DNA from: Bacteroidota bacterium
GTDB taxonomy: Bacteria; Bacteroidota; Bacteroidia; AKYH767-A; 2013-40CM-41-45
DNA: 64,000 nt
Direction of reading: 5' to 3'
Assembly (NCBI GenBank): GCA_016713765.1
Contig: JADJON010000001.1
Location: forward strand, 1,736,001 to 1,800,000
Shown: positions 35,237 to 50,770 of the stretch, piece after piece
How positions within the stretch are numbered: the stretch's first letter is position 1
Layout: every line of letters begins with the position of its first letter
The notes under the pieces: model-generated
Told to the model about the DNA's origin: nothing
What the model saw: only the letters and a program-made list of their open reading frames with translations
Databases searched by the model: none
Position numbers and translations under genes: made by a program

Positions 35237-36232
35237 ATGATCAAGATTGCCATCAACGGCTTCGGCCGAATTGGTCGAATGACCACCCGCGTGTTGTTGA
35301 ATATGACAGGCGTTGAAATCGTCGCCATCAACGACCTGACCGATAACGCTACGCTTGCACATCTGTTTAAGTACGATTCCATTCATCGCCGTTTCAATGG
35401 TACGGTTGAATCGGATGAAAATCATTTGATCCTGAATGGCCGAAAGATCGCCGCGCTGGCCGAGAAGGATCCTTCCAAGTTGCCCTGGAAGTCGATGGGT
35501 GTGGATGTCGTGCTGGAATGTACCGGCAAGTTCACCGATCGTGCGGGTGGAGAAATGCACCTGGCCGCCGGAGCACGCAAGGTGTTACTTTCTGCTCCGT
35601 CCAAAGGAAAAGAGTCGGTCAAGACGATCGTGTTGGGGGTGAATGACGGAGATTTACAGCCGGATGACGCGATCATTTCCAATGCAAGCTGTACGACGAA
35701 CAACGCGGCTCCCATGCTCAAGATTCTCGACGATCATTTCGGCATTGAATCCGCATTCGTGACCACGGTGCATAGTTACACGGGCGACCAGAACATCCAC
35801 GACGCTCCCCACAAGGATCTGAGGCGGGCAAGGGCGGCAGCGGTTAGTATCATTCCAACTACGACCGGAGCGGCGAAAGCGCTCGGTGATGTGTTGCCGC
35901 ATCTGAATGGAAAGCTGGGTGGTGCCGGAGTTCGGGTGCCCGCGCCGGATGGTTCACTTACCGACATCACCTGCATTCTCCGAAAGCAGACCACCGTTGA
36001 AGAGATCAACGGCCTGTTCAAGTCGAAGGCGGAAGGCGAACTGAAAGGTATCCTGGAATACACGGAAGACCCGATCGTGTCGATTGATATAGTAGGCAAC
36101 CCGAACAGTTGCATTTTTGATGCGCAACTGACCACCGTACTCGGGAGTATGGTAAAAGTGGTGGGCTGGTATGATAATGAGATCGGCTACAGCAACCGTT
36201 TAGCCGAACTGGCAAGGCGGGTAGGGGTCTGA
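35237..36232 (+). CDS. gap: Glyceraldehyde-3-phosphate dehydrogenase
   Basis: This glycolytic enzyme oxidises glyceraldehyde 3-phosphate to 1,3-bisphosphoglycerate with NAD. An upstream ATG at 35186 would add 17 residues overlapping lipA. The ATG at 35237 gives the standard start I-K-I-A-I-N-G-F-G-R-I-G-R and 331 residues. D33 favours NAD over NADP. The active site is A-S-C-T-T-N with C152, and H179 in T-V-H-S-Y-T. The C-terminal W-Y-D-N-E-I-G-Y-S motif is present. It follows lipA by 28 bp. Confidence 0.97.
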   Translation: MIKIAINGFGRIGRMTTRVLLNMTGVEIVAINDLTDNATLAHLFKYDSIHRRFNGTVESDENHLILNGRKIAALAEKDPSKLPWKSMGVDVVLECTGKFTDRAGGEMHLAAGARKVLLSAPSKGKESVKTIVLGVNDGDLQPDDAIISNASCTTNNAAPMLKILDDHFGIESAFVTTVHSYTGDQNIHDAPHKDLRRARAAAVSIIPTTTGAAKALGDVLPHLNGKLGGAGVRVPAPDGSLTDITCILRKQTTVEEINGLFKSKAEGELKGILEYTEDPIVSIDIVGNPNSCIFDAQLTTVLGSMVKVVGWYDNEIGYSNRLAELARRVGV

Positions 36233-36570
36233 TTGTCGGATAATCGTCCATCAGGACCCTGATTCGCAATCGTCGCCGATACCACCGGATTCCATTTACC
36301 AAGTTGCGCGCGGGATTTTAGCGACAAAATGACCGTTCGAAGCTATTATTCTTGATTTTTAGTAAAAAATTGGGCACTGACAGTCTGGCGCGAAACTTTA
36401 ATAAAAATTAACCAATAAGTTAGAGGAAATAGGCGTTTATTTGGCCTCGAAGGTTCTTTTTAAGTGATTCGGACAGCCTTTTTTAAGGCATGATTCTTGA
36501 ACTTCAGCTAAAGAACATCTTTCGGTTGTTAATTGTTAAACGAATAATCAATCCTAATTCCCTAACCGTG
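36233..36570. other. AT-rich intergenic region, nothing assigned
   Basis: This stretch follows gap and precedes the small basic protein gene. It holds a weak hairpin GCCTT/AAGGC at 36476-36489 and AT-rich runs, but no promoter I can support and no coding frame with a good start. A longer frame from 36490 into the next gene exists, but its added residues look random. Confidence 0.4.
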
Positions 36571-36735
36571 ATGAATCGCTCGAAAAGCAAGGGAAAAGTA
36601 ATCAAGGCCCCTGTAACGACGACTGGACCGCGAATCAAGGTTCAACTCGACCATAAAACCACCATGGTGGTACATAGTATGGCCGCCTTCAAAATGTGGA
36701 AGAAGCGTTACCCCTTGGCGAAAGTTATCGCCTGA
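36571..36735 (+). CDS. Small basic protein of unknown function (54 residues)
   Basis: From the ATG at 36571 the product is 54 residues and very rich in Lys and Arg (M-N-R-S-K-S-K-G-K-V-I-K-A-P). It has a conserved-looking core K-V-Q-L-D-H-K-T-T-M-V-V and ends W-K-K-R-Y-P-L-A-K-V-I-A. I know similar small unnamed proteins from other Bacteroidota genomes but no function. The charge suggests nucleic-acid or ribosome binding, which is inference only. The frame stays open up to 36490, but the upstream part has no coding character. A strong terminator directly after the gene and before the tRNA-tuf promoter supports an independent unit. Confidence 0.72.
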   Translation: MNRSKSKGKVIKAPVTTTGPRIKVQLDHKTTMVVHSMAAFKMWKKRYPLAKVIA

Positions 36736-36756
36736 AATTCAGGTATTTAACATCCC

Positions 36757-36796
36757 GAAAGACGCCCTGGCTGCCAAAGCCGGGGCGTCTTTTTTG
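36757..36796 (+). terminator. Intrinsic terminator after the small basic protein gene
   Basis: A stem AAGACGCCC/GGGCGTCTT with an extra inner helix is followed by a run of T at 36789-36795. It insulates the tRNA-tuf cluster from upstream transcription. Confidence 0.88.
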
Positions 36797-36844
36797 TATT
36801 CCGGCAACTGTTGAAGCGACCTAACTAAAATATTTTCAGCTGAA

Positions 36845-36875
36845 TTTGAAATTTAAATTGCGATTTCTACCTTTG
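36845..36875 (+). promoter_or_regulatory. Consensus promoter of the tRNA-tuf-rpoBC cluster
   Basis: TTTG (36845-36848), 19 bp, then TACCTTTG (36868-36875) is a perfect -33/-7 Bacteroidota promoter. Transcription should start near 36881, about 40 nt before the first tRNA. No terminator follows until 50685. Confidence 0.75.
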
Positions 36876-36923
36876 CAGTCCCTTTTTCGAGGGGGAAGTG
36901 TTCTTTGAAAATCGCGCAATTTC

Positions 36924-36996
36924 GCCGGTGTAGCTCAGTTGGTAGAGCTACTGATTTGTAATCAGTAGGTCGGGGGTTCGAGTCCCTTCACCGGCT
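36924..36996 (+). tRNA. tRNA-Thr (TGT)
   Basis: The cloverleaf is complete: acceptor GCCGGTG/CACCGGC, D-arm GCTC...GAGC, anticodon TGT at 36957-36959 and a TTCGAGT T-loop. CCA is not encoded. It is the first gene of the tRNA-tuf cluster. Confidence 0.96.
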
Positions 36997-37023
36997 CGCG
37001 AATAGATAATGATTACCAAAGTT

Positions 37024-37106
37024 GGGGAGATTCCAGAGCGGCCAAATGGGGCAGACTGTAAATCTGTTGTCTTACGACTTCGGAGGTTCGAATCCTCCTC
37101 TCCCCA
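37024..37106 (+). tRNA. tRNA-Tyr (GTA)
   Basis: This is a class II tRNA of 83 nt with acceptor GGGGAGA/TCTCCCC, a long variable arm and anticodon GTA at 37058-37060. CCA is not encoded. It lies 27 nt after tRNA-Thr. Confidence 0.95.
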
Positions 37107-37185
37107 CGAAAATTCTTGGACTTCGGAGGGTTTTAGCTTGTGAGAATCAAGCAAAAAGCCGATCTTCGACGCCCCAAAACCACAA

Positions 37186-37261
37186 GCGGAAGTAGCTCAT
37201 TTGGTAGAGCATCAGCCTTCCAAGCTGAGGGTGGCGGGTTCGAGCCCCGTCTTCCGCTCCA
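37186..37261 (+). tRNA. tRNA-Gly (TCC), CCA encoded
   Basis: Acceptor GCGGAAG/CTTCCGC, D-arm, anticodon TCC in the loop CTTCCAA, and a T-loop TTCGAGC form a normal cloverleaf. The discriminator T (37258) is followed by CCA, so the tail may be encoded. Confidence 0.95.
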
Positions 37262-37305
37262 AGTACGGATCCGGATCCGGGTTCGCAGTAATAGTGAATA
37301 CCAAC

Positions 37306-37381
37306 GCCAATGTAGCTCAGTTGGTAGAGCACATCCATGGTAAGGATGAGGTCACCAGTTCGATCCTGGTCATTGGCTCCA
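37306..37381 (+). tRNA. tRNA-Thr (GGT), CCA encoded
   Basis: Acceptor GCCAATG/CATTGGC and anticodon GGT in the loop ATGGTAA identify a second threonine tRNA. CCA follows the discriminator T at 37378. It is the last tRNA before tuf. Confidence 0.95.
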
Positions 37382-37480
37382 ATAGTTGATCGTCTGTCTG
37401 ATCACCAGCTTCCGGTGCGAGTCAGTCGGTCTTAATTGTTTGTACCAACCGATCATTAACAACTAATCATTCGCTAAGCA

Positions 37481-38668
37481 ATGGCAAAAGAGAAATTTGA
37501 ACGGAATAAGCCGCACGTGAACATCGGTACGATCGGTCACGTGGACCACGGTAAAACGACGCTGACTGCAGCGATCACCACCGTATTGGCTGATAAAGGT
37601 CTTGCTGAAACCCGCTCCTTCGACTCGATCGACAACGCTCCTGAGGAAAAAGAGCGCGGTATTACCATTAACACCGCACACGTAGAATACCAGACGGAAA
37701 ACCGTCACTACGCGCACGTTGACTGTCCGGGCCACGCCGACTATGTGAAGAACATGGTAACGGGTGCCGCTCAGATGGACGGTGCTATCCTCGTGGTAGC
37801 TGCCACCGACGGTCCGATGCCGCAGACCCGTGAGCACATCCTGCTCGCTCGTCAGGTAGGCGTTCCGAAGATCGTTGTGTTCCTGAATAAAGTGGACATG
37901 GTGGACGATCCCGAACTGCTCGATCTCGTTGAGATGGAAGTTCGCGAACTCCTCAGCTTCTACGAATTCGACGGTGCCAATACCCCGATCATCCGTGGTT
38001 CCGCTCTCGGCGGTCTGAATAAAGACGCGAAGTGGGTAGAGACCATCATGCAATTGATGGCTGCAGTTGACTCTTACATCCCGGTTCCTCCGCGTGAAGT
38101 CGACAAGCCGTTCCTCATGCCGGTGGAAGACGTGTTCTCCATCACCGGTCGTGGTACCGTAGCTACCGGTCGTATCGAGCGCGGTGTCATCAACTCCGGC
38201 GACGACGTGGAAATCATCGGAATGCAGGAGAAGACGCTGAAGTCGACCGTGACCGGTGTGGAAATGTTCCGTAAGATCCTGGATCGTGGTGAAGCCGGCG
38301 ACAACGTTGGTCTGCTGCTCCGCGGTATTGAAAAGACGGATATCCGCCGTGGAATGGTTATCGCCAAGCCGGGCTCTATCACCCCGCACACCCAGTTCAA
38401 AGCTGAGATCTACGTATTGAAGAAAGAAGAAGGCGGTCGCCACACTCCTTTCCACAACAAATACCGTCCTCAGTTCTACCTCCGCACCACCGACGTGACG
38501 GGTGAAATCACCCTTCCGGAAGGCCGCGAGATGGTCATGCCGGGTGACAACGTAACCATCACGGTCGAACTCATCCAGCCGGTTGCTATGGACAAAGGTC
38601 TTCGCTTCGCTATCCGCGAAGGTGGCCGTACCGTAGGCGCTGGTCAGGTGACCGAGATCATCAAGTAA
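37481..38668 (+). CDS. tuf: Elongation factor Tu
   Basis: EF-Tu delivers aminoacyl-tRNA to the ribosome as a GTP complex. The 395-residue protein has all G motifs: P-loop G-H-V-D-H-G-K-T (19-26), D-C-P-G-H (81-85) and N-K-V-D (136-139), followed by domains II and III of normal length. Codon use is strongly biased, as expected for a highly expressed gene. It sits in the conserved order tRNAs-tuf-trnW-secE-nusG. The downstream gap holds two hairpins and the 66-bp array instead of the short spacer usual here. Confidence 0.99.
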   Translation: MAKEKFERNKPHVNIGTIGHVDHGKTTLTAAITTVLADKGLAETRSFDSIDNAPEEKERGITINTAHVEYQTENRHYAHVDCPGHADYVKNMVTGAAQMDGAILVVAATDGPMPQTREHILLARQVGVPKIVVFLNKVDMVDDPELLDLVEMEVRELLSFYEFDGANTPIIRGSALGGLNKDAKWVETIMQLMAAVDSYIPVPPREVDKPFLMPVEDVFSITGRGTVATGRIERGVINSGDDVEIIGMQEKTLKSTVTGVEMFRKILDRGEAGDNVGLLLRGIEKTDIRRGMVIAKPGSITPHTQFKAEIYVLKKEEGGRHTPFHNKYRPQFYLRTTDVTGEITLPEGREMVMPGDNVTITVELIQPVAMDKGLRFAIREGGRTVGAGQVTEIIK

Positions 38669-38685
38669 TCCTGATTCTTCAGGAT
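38668..38685 (+). promoter_or_regulatory. Short hairpin directly after tuf
   Basis: A 7-bp stem ATCCTGA/TCAGGAT with loop TTCT starts at the last base of the tuf stop codon. No T-run follows, so it is more likely an mRNA 3'-end or processing structure than a terminator. Confidence 0.4.
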
Positions 38686-38698
38686 CACGTTTCGGCAA

Positions 38699-38731
38699 CG
38701 ATAGACAGCAGAAATACCCTGCTGTCTATCG
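38699..38731 (+). promoter_or_regulatory. 13-bp perfect hairpin between tuf and the array
   Basis: CGATAGACAGCAG (38699-38711) pairs perfectly with CTGCTGTCTATCG (38719-38731) around a 7-nt loop. There is no T-run. It could be an RNase III-type processing site, or a pause or factor-dependent termination signal separating tuf from the secE-rpoBC part. Confidence 0.5.
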
Positions 38732-38739
38732 TGCCATAA

Positions 38740-39135
38740 ACGGGTGTAGCTCTCCCGATAGCTATCGGGAGGTAGAGTAGCACTGAATGAACTGATTAAA
38801 GGAATATGGGTGTAGCTCTCCCGATAGCTATCGGGAGGTAGAGTAGCACTGAATGAACTGATTATAGGAATACGGGTGTAGCTCTCCCGATAGCTATCGG
38901 GAGGTAGAGTAGCACTGAATGAACTGATTAAAGGAATACGGGTGTAGCTCTCCCGATAGCTATCGGGAGGCAGAGTAGCACTGAATAAAATGAGTAAAGG
39001 AATACGGGTGTAGCTCTCCCGATAGCTATCGGGAGGTAGAGTAGCACTGAATAAAATGAGTAAAGGAATACGGGTGTAGCTCTCCCGATAGCTATCGGGA
39101 GGTAGAGTAGCACTGAATAAAATGAGTAAAGGAAT
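38740..39135 (+). repeat. Six 66-bp tandem units derived from the 5' part of tRNA-Trp, each with a 20-bp palindrome
   Basis: Units start at 38740, 38806, 38872, 38938, 39004 and 39070, and the real tRNA-Trp starts exactly one period later at 39136. Each unit has four parts: 13 nt equal to tRNA-Trp positions 1-13 (ACGGGTGTAGCTC; unit 2 has AT for AC); the 18-nt insert TCCCGATAGCTATCGGGA in place of the tRNA's AATT; 11 nt equal to the next tRNA bases (GGTAGAGTAGC; one T-to-C change in unit 4); and a 24-nt spacer. With flanking C and G the insert is the perfect palindrome CTCCCGATAGCTATCGGGAG. Spacers are of one type in units 1-3 (ACTGAATGAACTGATTA...) and another in units 4-6 (ACTGAATAAAATGAGTA...). 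No unit contains the anticodon arm or 3' half, so none can make a tRNA. The array lies inside the tuf-rpoBC transcript. Function is unknown. Confidence 0.9.
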
Positions 39136-39208
39136 ACGGGTGTAGCTCAATTGGTAGAGTAGCGGTCTCCAAAACCGTTGGCTGGGAGTTCGAGTCTCTC
39201 CACCCGTG
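39136..39208 (+). tRNA. tRNA-Trp (CCA)
   Basis: The complete cloverleaf has acceptor ACGGGTG/CACCCGT, D-stem GCTC/GAGT, anticodon CCA in the loop CTCCAAA, and discriminator G at 39208. CCA is not encoded. Its leader is the spacer of the last 66-bp unit. Its position between tuf and secE is conserved in the phylum. Confidence 0.96.
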
Positions 39209-39259
39209 CAACTACATCCACCACCACGAAAGGGTTCATCCCATTATAGTACCTGAAGC

Positions 39260-39454
39260 ATGAGTAAGATCACCGGATATATCAAGGACAGCTACCGCGA
39301 ACTCGTAGAGAAAGTCAGTTGGCCTACCTGGGAAGAACTCCAGAGCAGCGTCATCGTGGTGATGGTCGCAACAGCCATTATTGGCCTGGTCATCTTCCTG
39401 ATGGACCTTGGCTTCGCTGGCATCATGAACCTGTTCTATAAGATCACCGGATAA
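39260..39454 (+). CDS. secE: Preprotein translocase subunit SecE
   Basis: SecE is the small essential clamp of the SecYEG channel in the inner membrane. The 64-residue protein is the short single-helix form. An amphipathic helix with Y-R-E-L-V-E-K-V-S-W-P-T-W-E-E-L is the conserved SecE motif, followed by one membrane segment (V-V-M-V-A-T-A-I-I-G-L-V-I-F-L). It lies between trnW and nusG (13 bp), the standard place. Confidence 0.95.
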   Translation: MSKITGYIKDSYRELVEKVSWPTWEELQSSVIVVMVATAIIGLVIFLMDLGFAGIMNLFYKITG

Positions 39455-39467
39455 GTAAACACGTACC

Positions 39468-40052
39468 ATGACCGAGACCAAGCAAAAAGCCGCGGACAAC
39501 GCAGCCGGCAAGGAGATCGCCCGGAAGTGGTACGTCGTCCGTGCCATCAGCGGCAAGGAGAAGAAGGTGAAACAGTATATCGAGTCGGAAGTCTCCCGTT
39601 TGAAACTGGGTGACTATGTCGCTCAGGTACTGATTCCGACCGAGAAGTTTTACCAGATCAAGAATGGTAAGAAGGTCAGCAAGGAACGGAACATCCTTCC
39701 GGGATATGTATTGCTCGAAGCCGCACTGGTGGGGGAGATTCCACACATCATTGAGAATATCAACGGTGTGATCTCTTTCCTGGGTCCCAAAGGCGAAGCC
39801 CCGGTTCCGCTGCGTCAGTCGGAAGTGAACCGGATCCTGGGAAAAATGGACGAGATGTCCGATTCCGAAGCGGTGATCACCGTACCGTTCGTGGTTGGCG
39901 AGAGTGTGAAAGTCATCGATGGTCCGTTCAACAGTTTCAGCGGCATCATCGAAGAGATCAATGAAGAAAAGAAGAAACTCAAAGTGATGGTCAAGATCTT
40001 CGGACGTAAGACCCCGCTTGAGTTGAATTATATGCAAGTAGAGAAAGAGTAA
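39468..40052 (+). CDS. nusG: Transcription termination/antitermination factor NusG
   Basis: NusG binds RNA polymerase, suppresses pausing and links transcription to Rho or the ribosome. The 194-residue protein has the NGN domain (W-Y-V-V-R-A-I-S-G-K-E-K-K-V) and a C-terminal KOW motif (G-E-S-V-K-V-I-D-G-P-F-N-S-F-S-G). The unusual Lys/Ala-rich 20-residue N-terminal extension before K-W-Y is modest. It is co-transcribed with secE and rplK. Confidence 0.97.
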   Translation: MTETKQKAADNAAGKEIARKWYVVRAISGKEKKVKQYIESEVSRLKLGDYVAQVLIPTEKFYQIKNGKKVSKERNILPGYVLLEAALVGEIPHIIENINGVISFLGPKGEAPVPLRQSEVNRILGKMDEMSDSEAVITVPFVVGESVKVIDGPFNSFSGIIEEINEEKKKLKVMVKIFGRKTPLELNYMQVEKE

Positions 40053-40128
40053 ACCGCAGGTGAGCCGATACCGTTCCCCGCTTCCAGGATAACGGTGTCA
40101 GGAGTGCTCCTGCACAATGCATACAACG

Positions 40129-40566
40129 ATGGCAAAAGAAATCGCAACATATATCAAGCTCCAGGTGAAAGGCGGAGCCGCTAACCCGGCACCTCCGATC
40201 GGTCCCGCACTCGGTGCGAAGGGCGTAAACATCATGGAGTTCTGCAAGCAGTTCAACGCGCGCACGCAGGACCAGCCGGGTAAGGTGCTCCCCGTGATCA
40301 TCACGGTGTATACCGACAAGTCGTTCGACTTCGTCATCAAGACTCCTCCCGCGGCCGTTCAGATCATGGAAGCAGCCAAGATCAAAGGCGGTTCCAAAGA
40401 ACCGAACCGGTCCAAAGTCGGCACCATCAACTGGGAACAGGTCCGCAAGATCGCCGAGATCAAGATGCCCGACCTGAACTGCTTCACCATTGAATCTGCC
40501 ATGAGCATGGTGGCCGGCACGGCCCGCTCCATGGGGGTCACGGTAGAAGGGGATCGCCCGTTCTGA
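40129..40566 (+). CDS. rplK: 50S ribosomal protein L11
   Basis: L11 forms the base of the L7/L12 stalk and binds the GTPase-centre RNA. An ATG at 40117 would add M-H-T-T. The start at 40129 gives the standard M-A-K-E-I and 145 residues. [10 protein letters not shown] and the C-terminal R-S-M-G motif are typical. It is followed by rplA after 107 bp, a gap that includes the inverted repeat CCGGATC/GATCCGG at 40589-40603. Confidence 0.97.
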   Translation: MAKEIATYIKLQVKGGAANPAPPIGPALGAKGVNIMEFCKQFNARTQDQPGKVLPVIITVYTDKSFDFVIKTPPAAVQIMEAAKIKGGSKEPNRSKVGTINWEQVRKIAEIKMPDLNCFTIESAMSMVAGTARSMGVTVEGDRPF

Positions 40567-40673
40567 TTCCTGCAGACAAGGAGTTTACCCGGATCTGATC
40601 CGGTCAATTTATTCAATAACCGAAGGAGGGTGCGATCATCTCAACCCCGCTTGTACTTCAAAAACGTTCATTC

Positions 40674-41366
40674 ATGGCTCGTCTCAGCAAAAAGAGAAAA
40701 CTTGCTATGTCCAAAGTGGACCAGAGCAAGTCGTACACCCTGGCCGAAGCATCCAAGCTGGTCAAGGAAGTTACTACCACCAAATTCGACGCATCCGTCG
40801 ACCTGAGCATCCGCCTCGGGGTCGATCCCCGCAAAGCCAACCAGATGGTGCGGGGCGTCGTGACCCTTCCGCATGGAACCGGTAAGACCAAGCGCGTACT
40901 CGTGCTCTGCACTCCCGACAAGGAGGCAGAAGCGAAAGAGGCGGGCGCAGACTTCGTAGGACTGGATGAATACATCCAGAAGATCGAGCAGGGCTGGACC
41001 GACATCGACGTGGTCATCACCATGCCGAGCGCGATGGGTAAAGTCGGTAAACTCGGTAAGGTGCTGGGTCCGCGTAACCTCATGCCGAACCCGAAGACCG
41101 GTACCGTTACCAACGATATCGGCAAGGCCGTGAAAGAAGTAAAAGCCGGTAAGATCGACTTCAAAGTCGACAAGCAGGGCATCATCCATACCTCCGTTGG
41201 CAAGGCTTCGTTCGACGCTAAGAAGATCGAAGAGAACGCAAACGAGATCCTTCAGACGATCATCAAGCTGAAGCCGTCCGCGGCCAAAGGCACCTACATG
41301 AAGTCGGTGTACATCTCCAGCACGATGAGTCCTTCCGTTCAGATCGATACGAAGACCCTCGCCTGA
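40674..41366 (+). CDS. rplA: 50S ribosomal protein L1
   Basis: L1 binds 23S rRNA at the mobile L1 stalk and in many bacteria represses its own mRNA. The 230-residue length is standard. V-M-P-S-type segments such as [24 protein letters not shown] are the family signature. I could not identify an L1-like target in the rplK-rplA leader by eye. Confidence 0.98.
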   Translation: MARLSKKRKLAMSKVDQSKSYTLAEASKLVKEVTTTKFDASVDLSIRLGVDPRKANQMVRGVVTLPHGTGKTKRVLVLCTPDKEAEAKEAGADFVGLDEYIQKIEQGWTDIDVVITMPSAMGKVGKLGKVLGPRNLMPNPKTGTVTNDIGKAVKEVKAGKIDFKVDKQGIIHTSVGKASFDAKKIEENANEILQTIIKLKPSAAKGTYMKSVYISSTMSPSVQIDTKTLA

Positions 41367-41402
41367 TCCATTCATTAACCGGTTTCAAAAACGAACAATC
41401 CA

Positions 41403-41927
41403 ATGAAACGCGAAGAAAAAGACGTGATCATCTCCGAGATCACGGAACTGCTCGATAAATACCCGAACGTTTACGTGGCCGATACGTCCACGCTGACCGT
41501 CGACAAGACCAACCAACTGCGCCGTATTTGTTTCAACAAAGGCGTCAAGATGCTGGTGGCGAAGAATACCCTGATCCGCAAGGCCATGGAGAAAAAGAAC
41601 CAGGAGGCCTATCAGGAGTTGTTCGCTGCTTTAAAAGGCACCAGCGCCCTGATGTTCTGTGAGACGGGCAATGTTCCGGCAAAGGTCATCAAGGAATTCC
41701 GTAAAGCGGCCGACCGTCCTGCACTCAAAGGTGCCTGGATCGATACCGCCGTTTTCCTTGGCGATAACCAACTCGATACGCTCGCAGCTATCAAGTCGAA
41801 GAACGAACTCATCGGCGAGATCATCGGCCTCCTCCAGTCTCCGGCAAGCAACGTGGTGTCCGCGCTGCAAAGCTCCGGCGGCAAACTGGCCGGTATCGTC
41901 AAGACGCTCTCCGAGCGCGCCGCTTAA
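41403..41927 (+). CDS. rplJ: 50S ribosomal protein L10
   Basis: L10 anchors L7/L12 dimers to the ribosome. The 174-residue product starts M-K-R-E-E-K-D-V-I-I and has the L10 motif F-N-K-G-V-K-M-L-V-A-K-N-T-L. The C-terminal helix that binds L7/L12 is present. rplL follows after 71 bp, as is usual. Confidence 0.97.
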   Translation: MKREEKDVIISEITELLDKYPNVYVADTSTLTVDKTNQLRRICFNKGVKMLVAKNTLIRKAMEKKNQEAYQELFAALKGTSALMFCETGNVPAKVIKEFRKAADRPALKGAWIDTAVFLGDNQLDTLAAIKSKNELIGEIIGLLQSPASNVVSALQSSGGKLAGIVKTLSERAA

Positions 41928-41998
41928 TCCGAATGCTTCCAATCCAAATATCCCATTACCTAACTAACGAAATCTAAAACAATCAAAACCTAATAGTC

Positions 41999-42379
41999 AT
42001 GGCAGACCTGAAAGCATTTGCCGAACAGCTCGTAAACCTGTCGGTAAAAGAAGTTAACGAACTCGCAAAGATCCTGAAGGATGAGTACGGTATTGAACCG
42101 GCCGCTGCAGCAGTAGCTATTGCCGCTCCCGGAGCCGGTGGTGGTGATGCAGGCGGTGCCGCTGAGAAGACCTCCTTCGATGTGATCCTGAAGAGCCCGG
42201 GCGGCGCTAAGCTGAACGTGGTGAAACTCGTAAAAGAGATCACCGGCCTCGGCCTGAAAGAAGCGAAGGACCTCGTTGATGGCGCCCCGAAGCCCCTCAA
42301 AGAAGGCGTTTCGAAAGAAGAAGCCAACCAGATCAAGGCACAATTGGAAGAGGCAGGAGCAGAGATTGAGATCAAGTAA
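41999..42379 (+). CDS. rplL: 50S ribosomal protein L7/L12
   Basis: L7/L12 is the multicopy stalk protein that recruits GTPase factors. The 126-residue protein has the N-terminal dimer domain ([15 protein letters not shown]), an Ala/Gly-rich hinge ([12 protein letters not shown]) and the conserved C-terminal domain with [12 protein letters not shown] strong hairpin follows before rpoB. Confidence 0.98.
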   Translation: MADLKAFAEQLVNLSVKEVNELAKILKDEYGIEPAAAAVAIAAPGAGGGDAGGAAEKTSFDVILKSPGGAKLNVVKLVKEITGLGLKEAKDLVDGAPKPLKEGVSKEEANQIKAQLEEAGAEIEIK

Positions 42380-42404
42380 GGACTCGGCCTGCCCGCGCCT
42401 CTGG

Positions 42405-42441
42405 ATAGACCTCTCCCCGGCATTTCCGGGGAGAGGTCTAT
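42405..42441 (+). promoter_or_regulatory. 16-bp perfect hairpin between rplL and rpoB (attenuator or processing site)
   Basis: ATAGACCTCTCCCCGG (42405-42420) pairs perfectly with 42426-42441 around the loop CATTT. The T-run after it is short and delayed (TTTTT at 42446-42450). E. coli has an attenuator and an RNase III site at the same place to set rpoBC expression below rplJL, and a like role is inferred here. Confidence 0.6.
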
Positions 42442-42479
42442 AACCATTTTTAGCCGGTGAGCTCCAGACACCGGTTGAA

Positions 42480-46334
<3,855 letters not shown>

Positions 46335-46366
46335 TCAGGCCGTCATTAACCTCTCAAGAAACGAAC

Positions 46367-50662
<4,296 letters not shown>

Positions 50663-50684
50663 TTCCTGACGAATAATTGAACGA

Positions 50685-50715
50685 AACGCCCCGGAAGACC
50701 CGGGGCGTTTTTTTT
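50685..50715 (+). terminator. Intrinsic terminator after rpoC
   Basis: A 10-bp GC-rich stem AACGCCCCGG/CCGGGGCGTT with loop AAGAC is followed by eight T. It ends the cluster that begins at 36845. Confidence 0.92.
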
Positions 50716-50770
50716 GAAGGGGAACGACGGTTTTTTAGGATATTTGTATCATACGTACAAGCGCCATACA

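Noticed and set aside
37463..38698. 411-codon open frame antisense to tuf
   Set aside because: It follows the same codon-bias effect. Its sequence is rich in His, Val and Asp with no family likeness.
38644..39150. 168-codon minus-strand frame with 22-residue repeats across the array
   Set aside because: The 66-bp period is a multiple of three, so the frame stays open by arithmetic. It overlaps tuf and trnW and has no start context.
38740..39208. CRISPR array or tRNA-linked attachment site
   Set aside because: Units are direct tandem copies with non-unique spacers and no cas genes. Integrases duplicate the 3' end of tRNA genes, whereas here only the 5' part is copied and no integrase is near.
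40589..40603. CCGGATC/GATCCGG inverted repeat as an L1 autoregulation site
   Set aside because: The loop would be a single base and I see no likeness to the 23S rRNA L1 site, so no functional call is made.
50714..50770. N-terminal extension of the DUF3467 protein
   Set aside because: The upstream ATG overlaps the T-run of the rpoC terminator and the added residues are not like the family.
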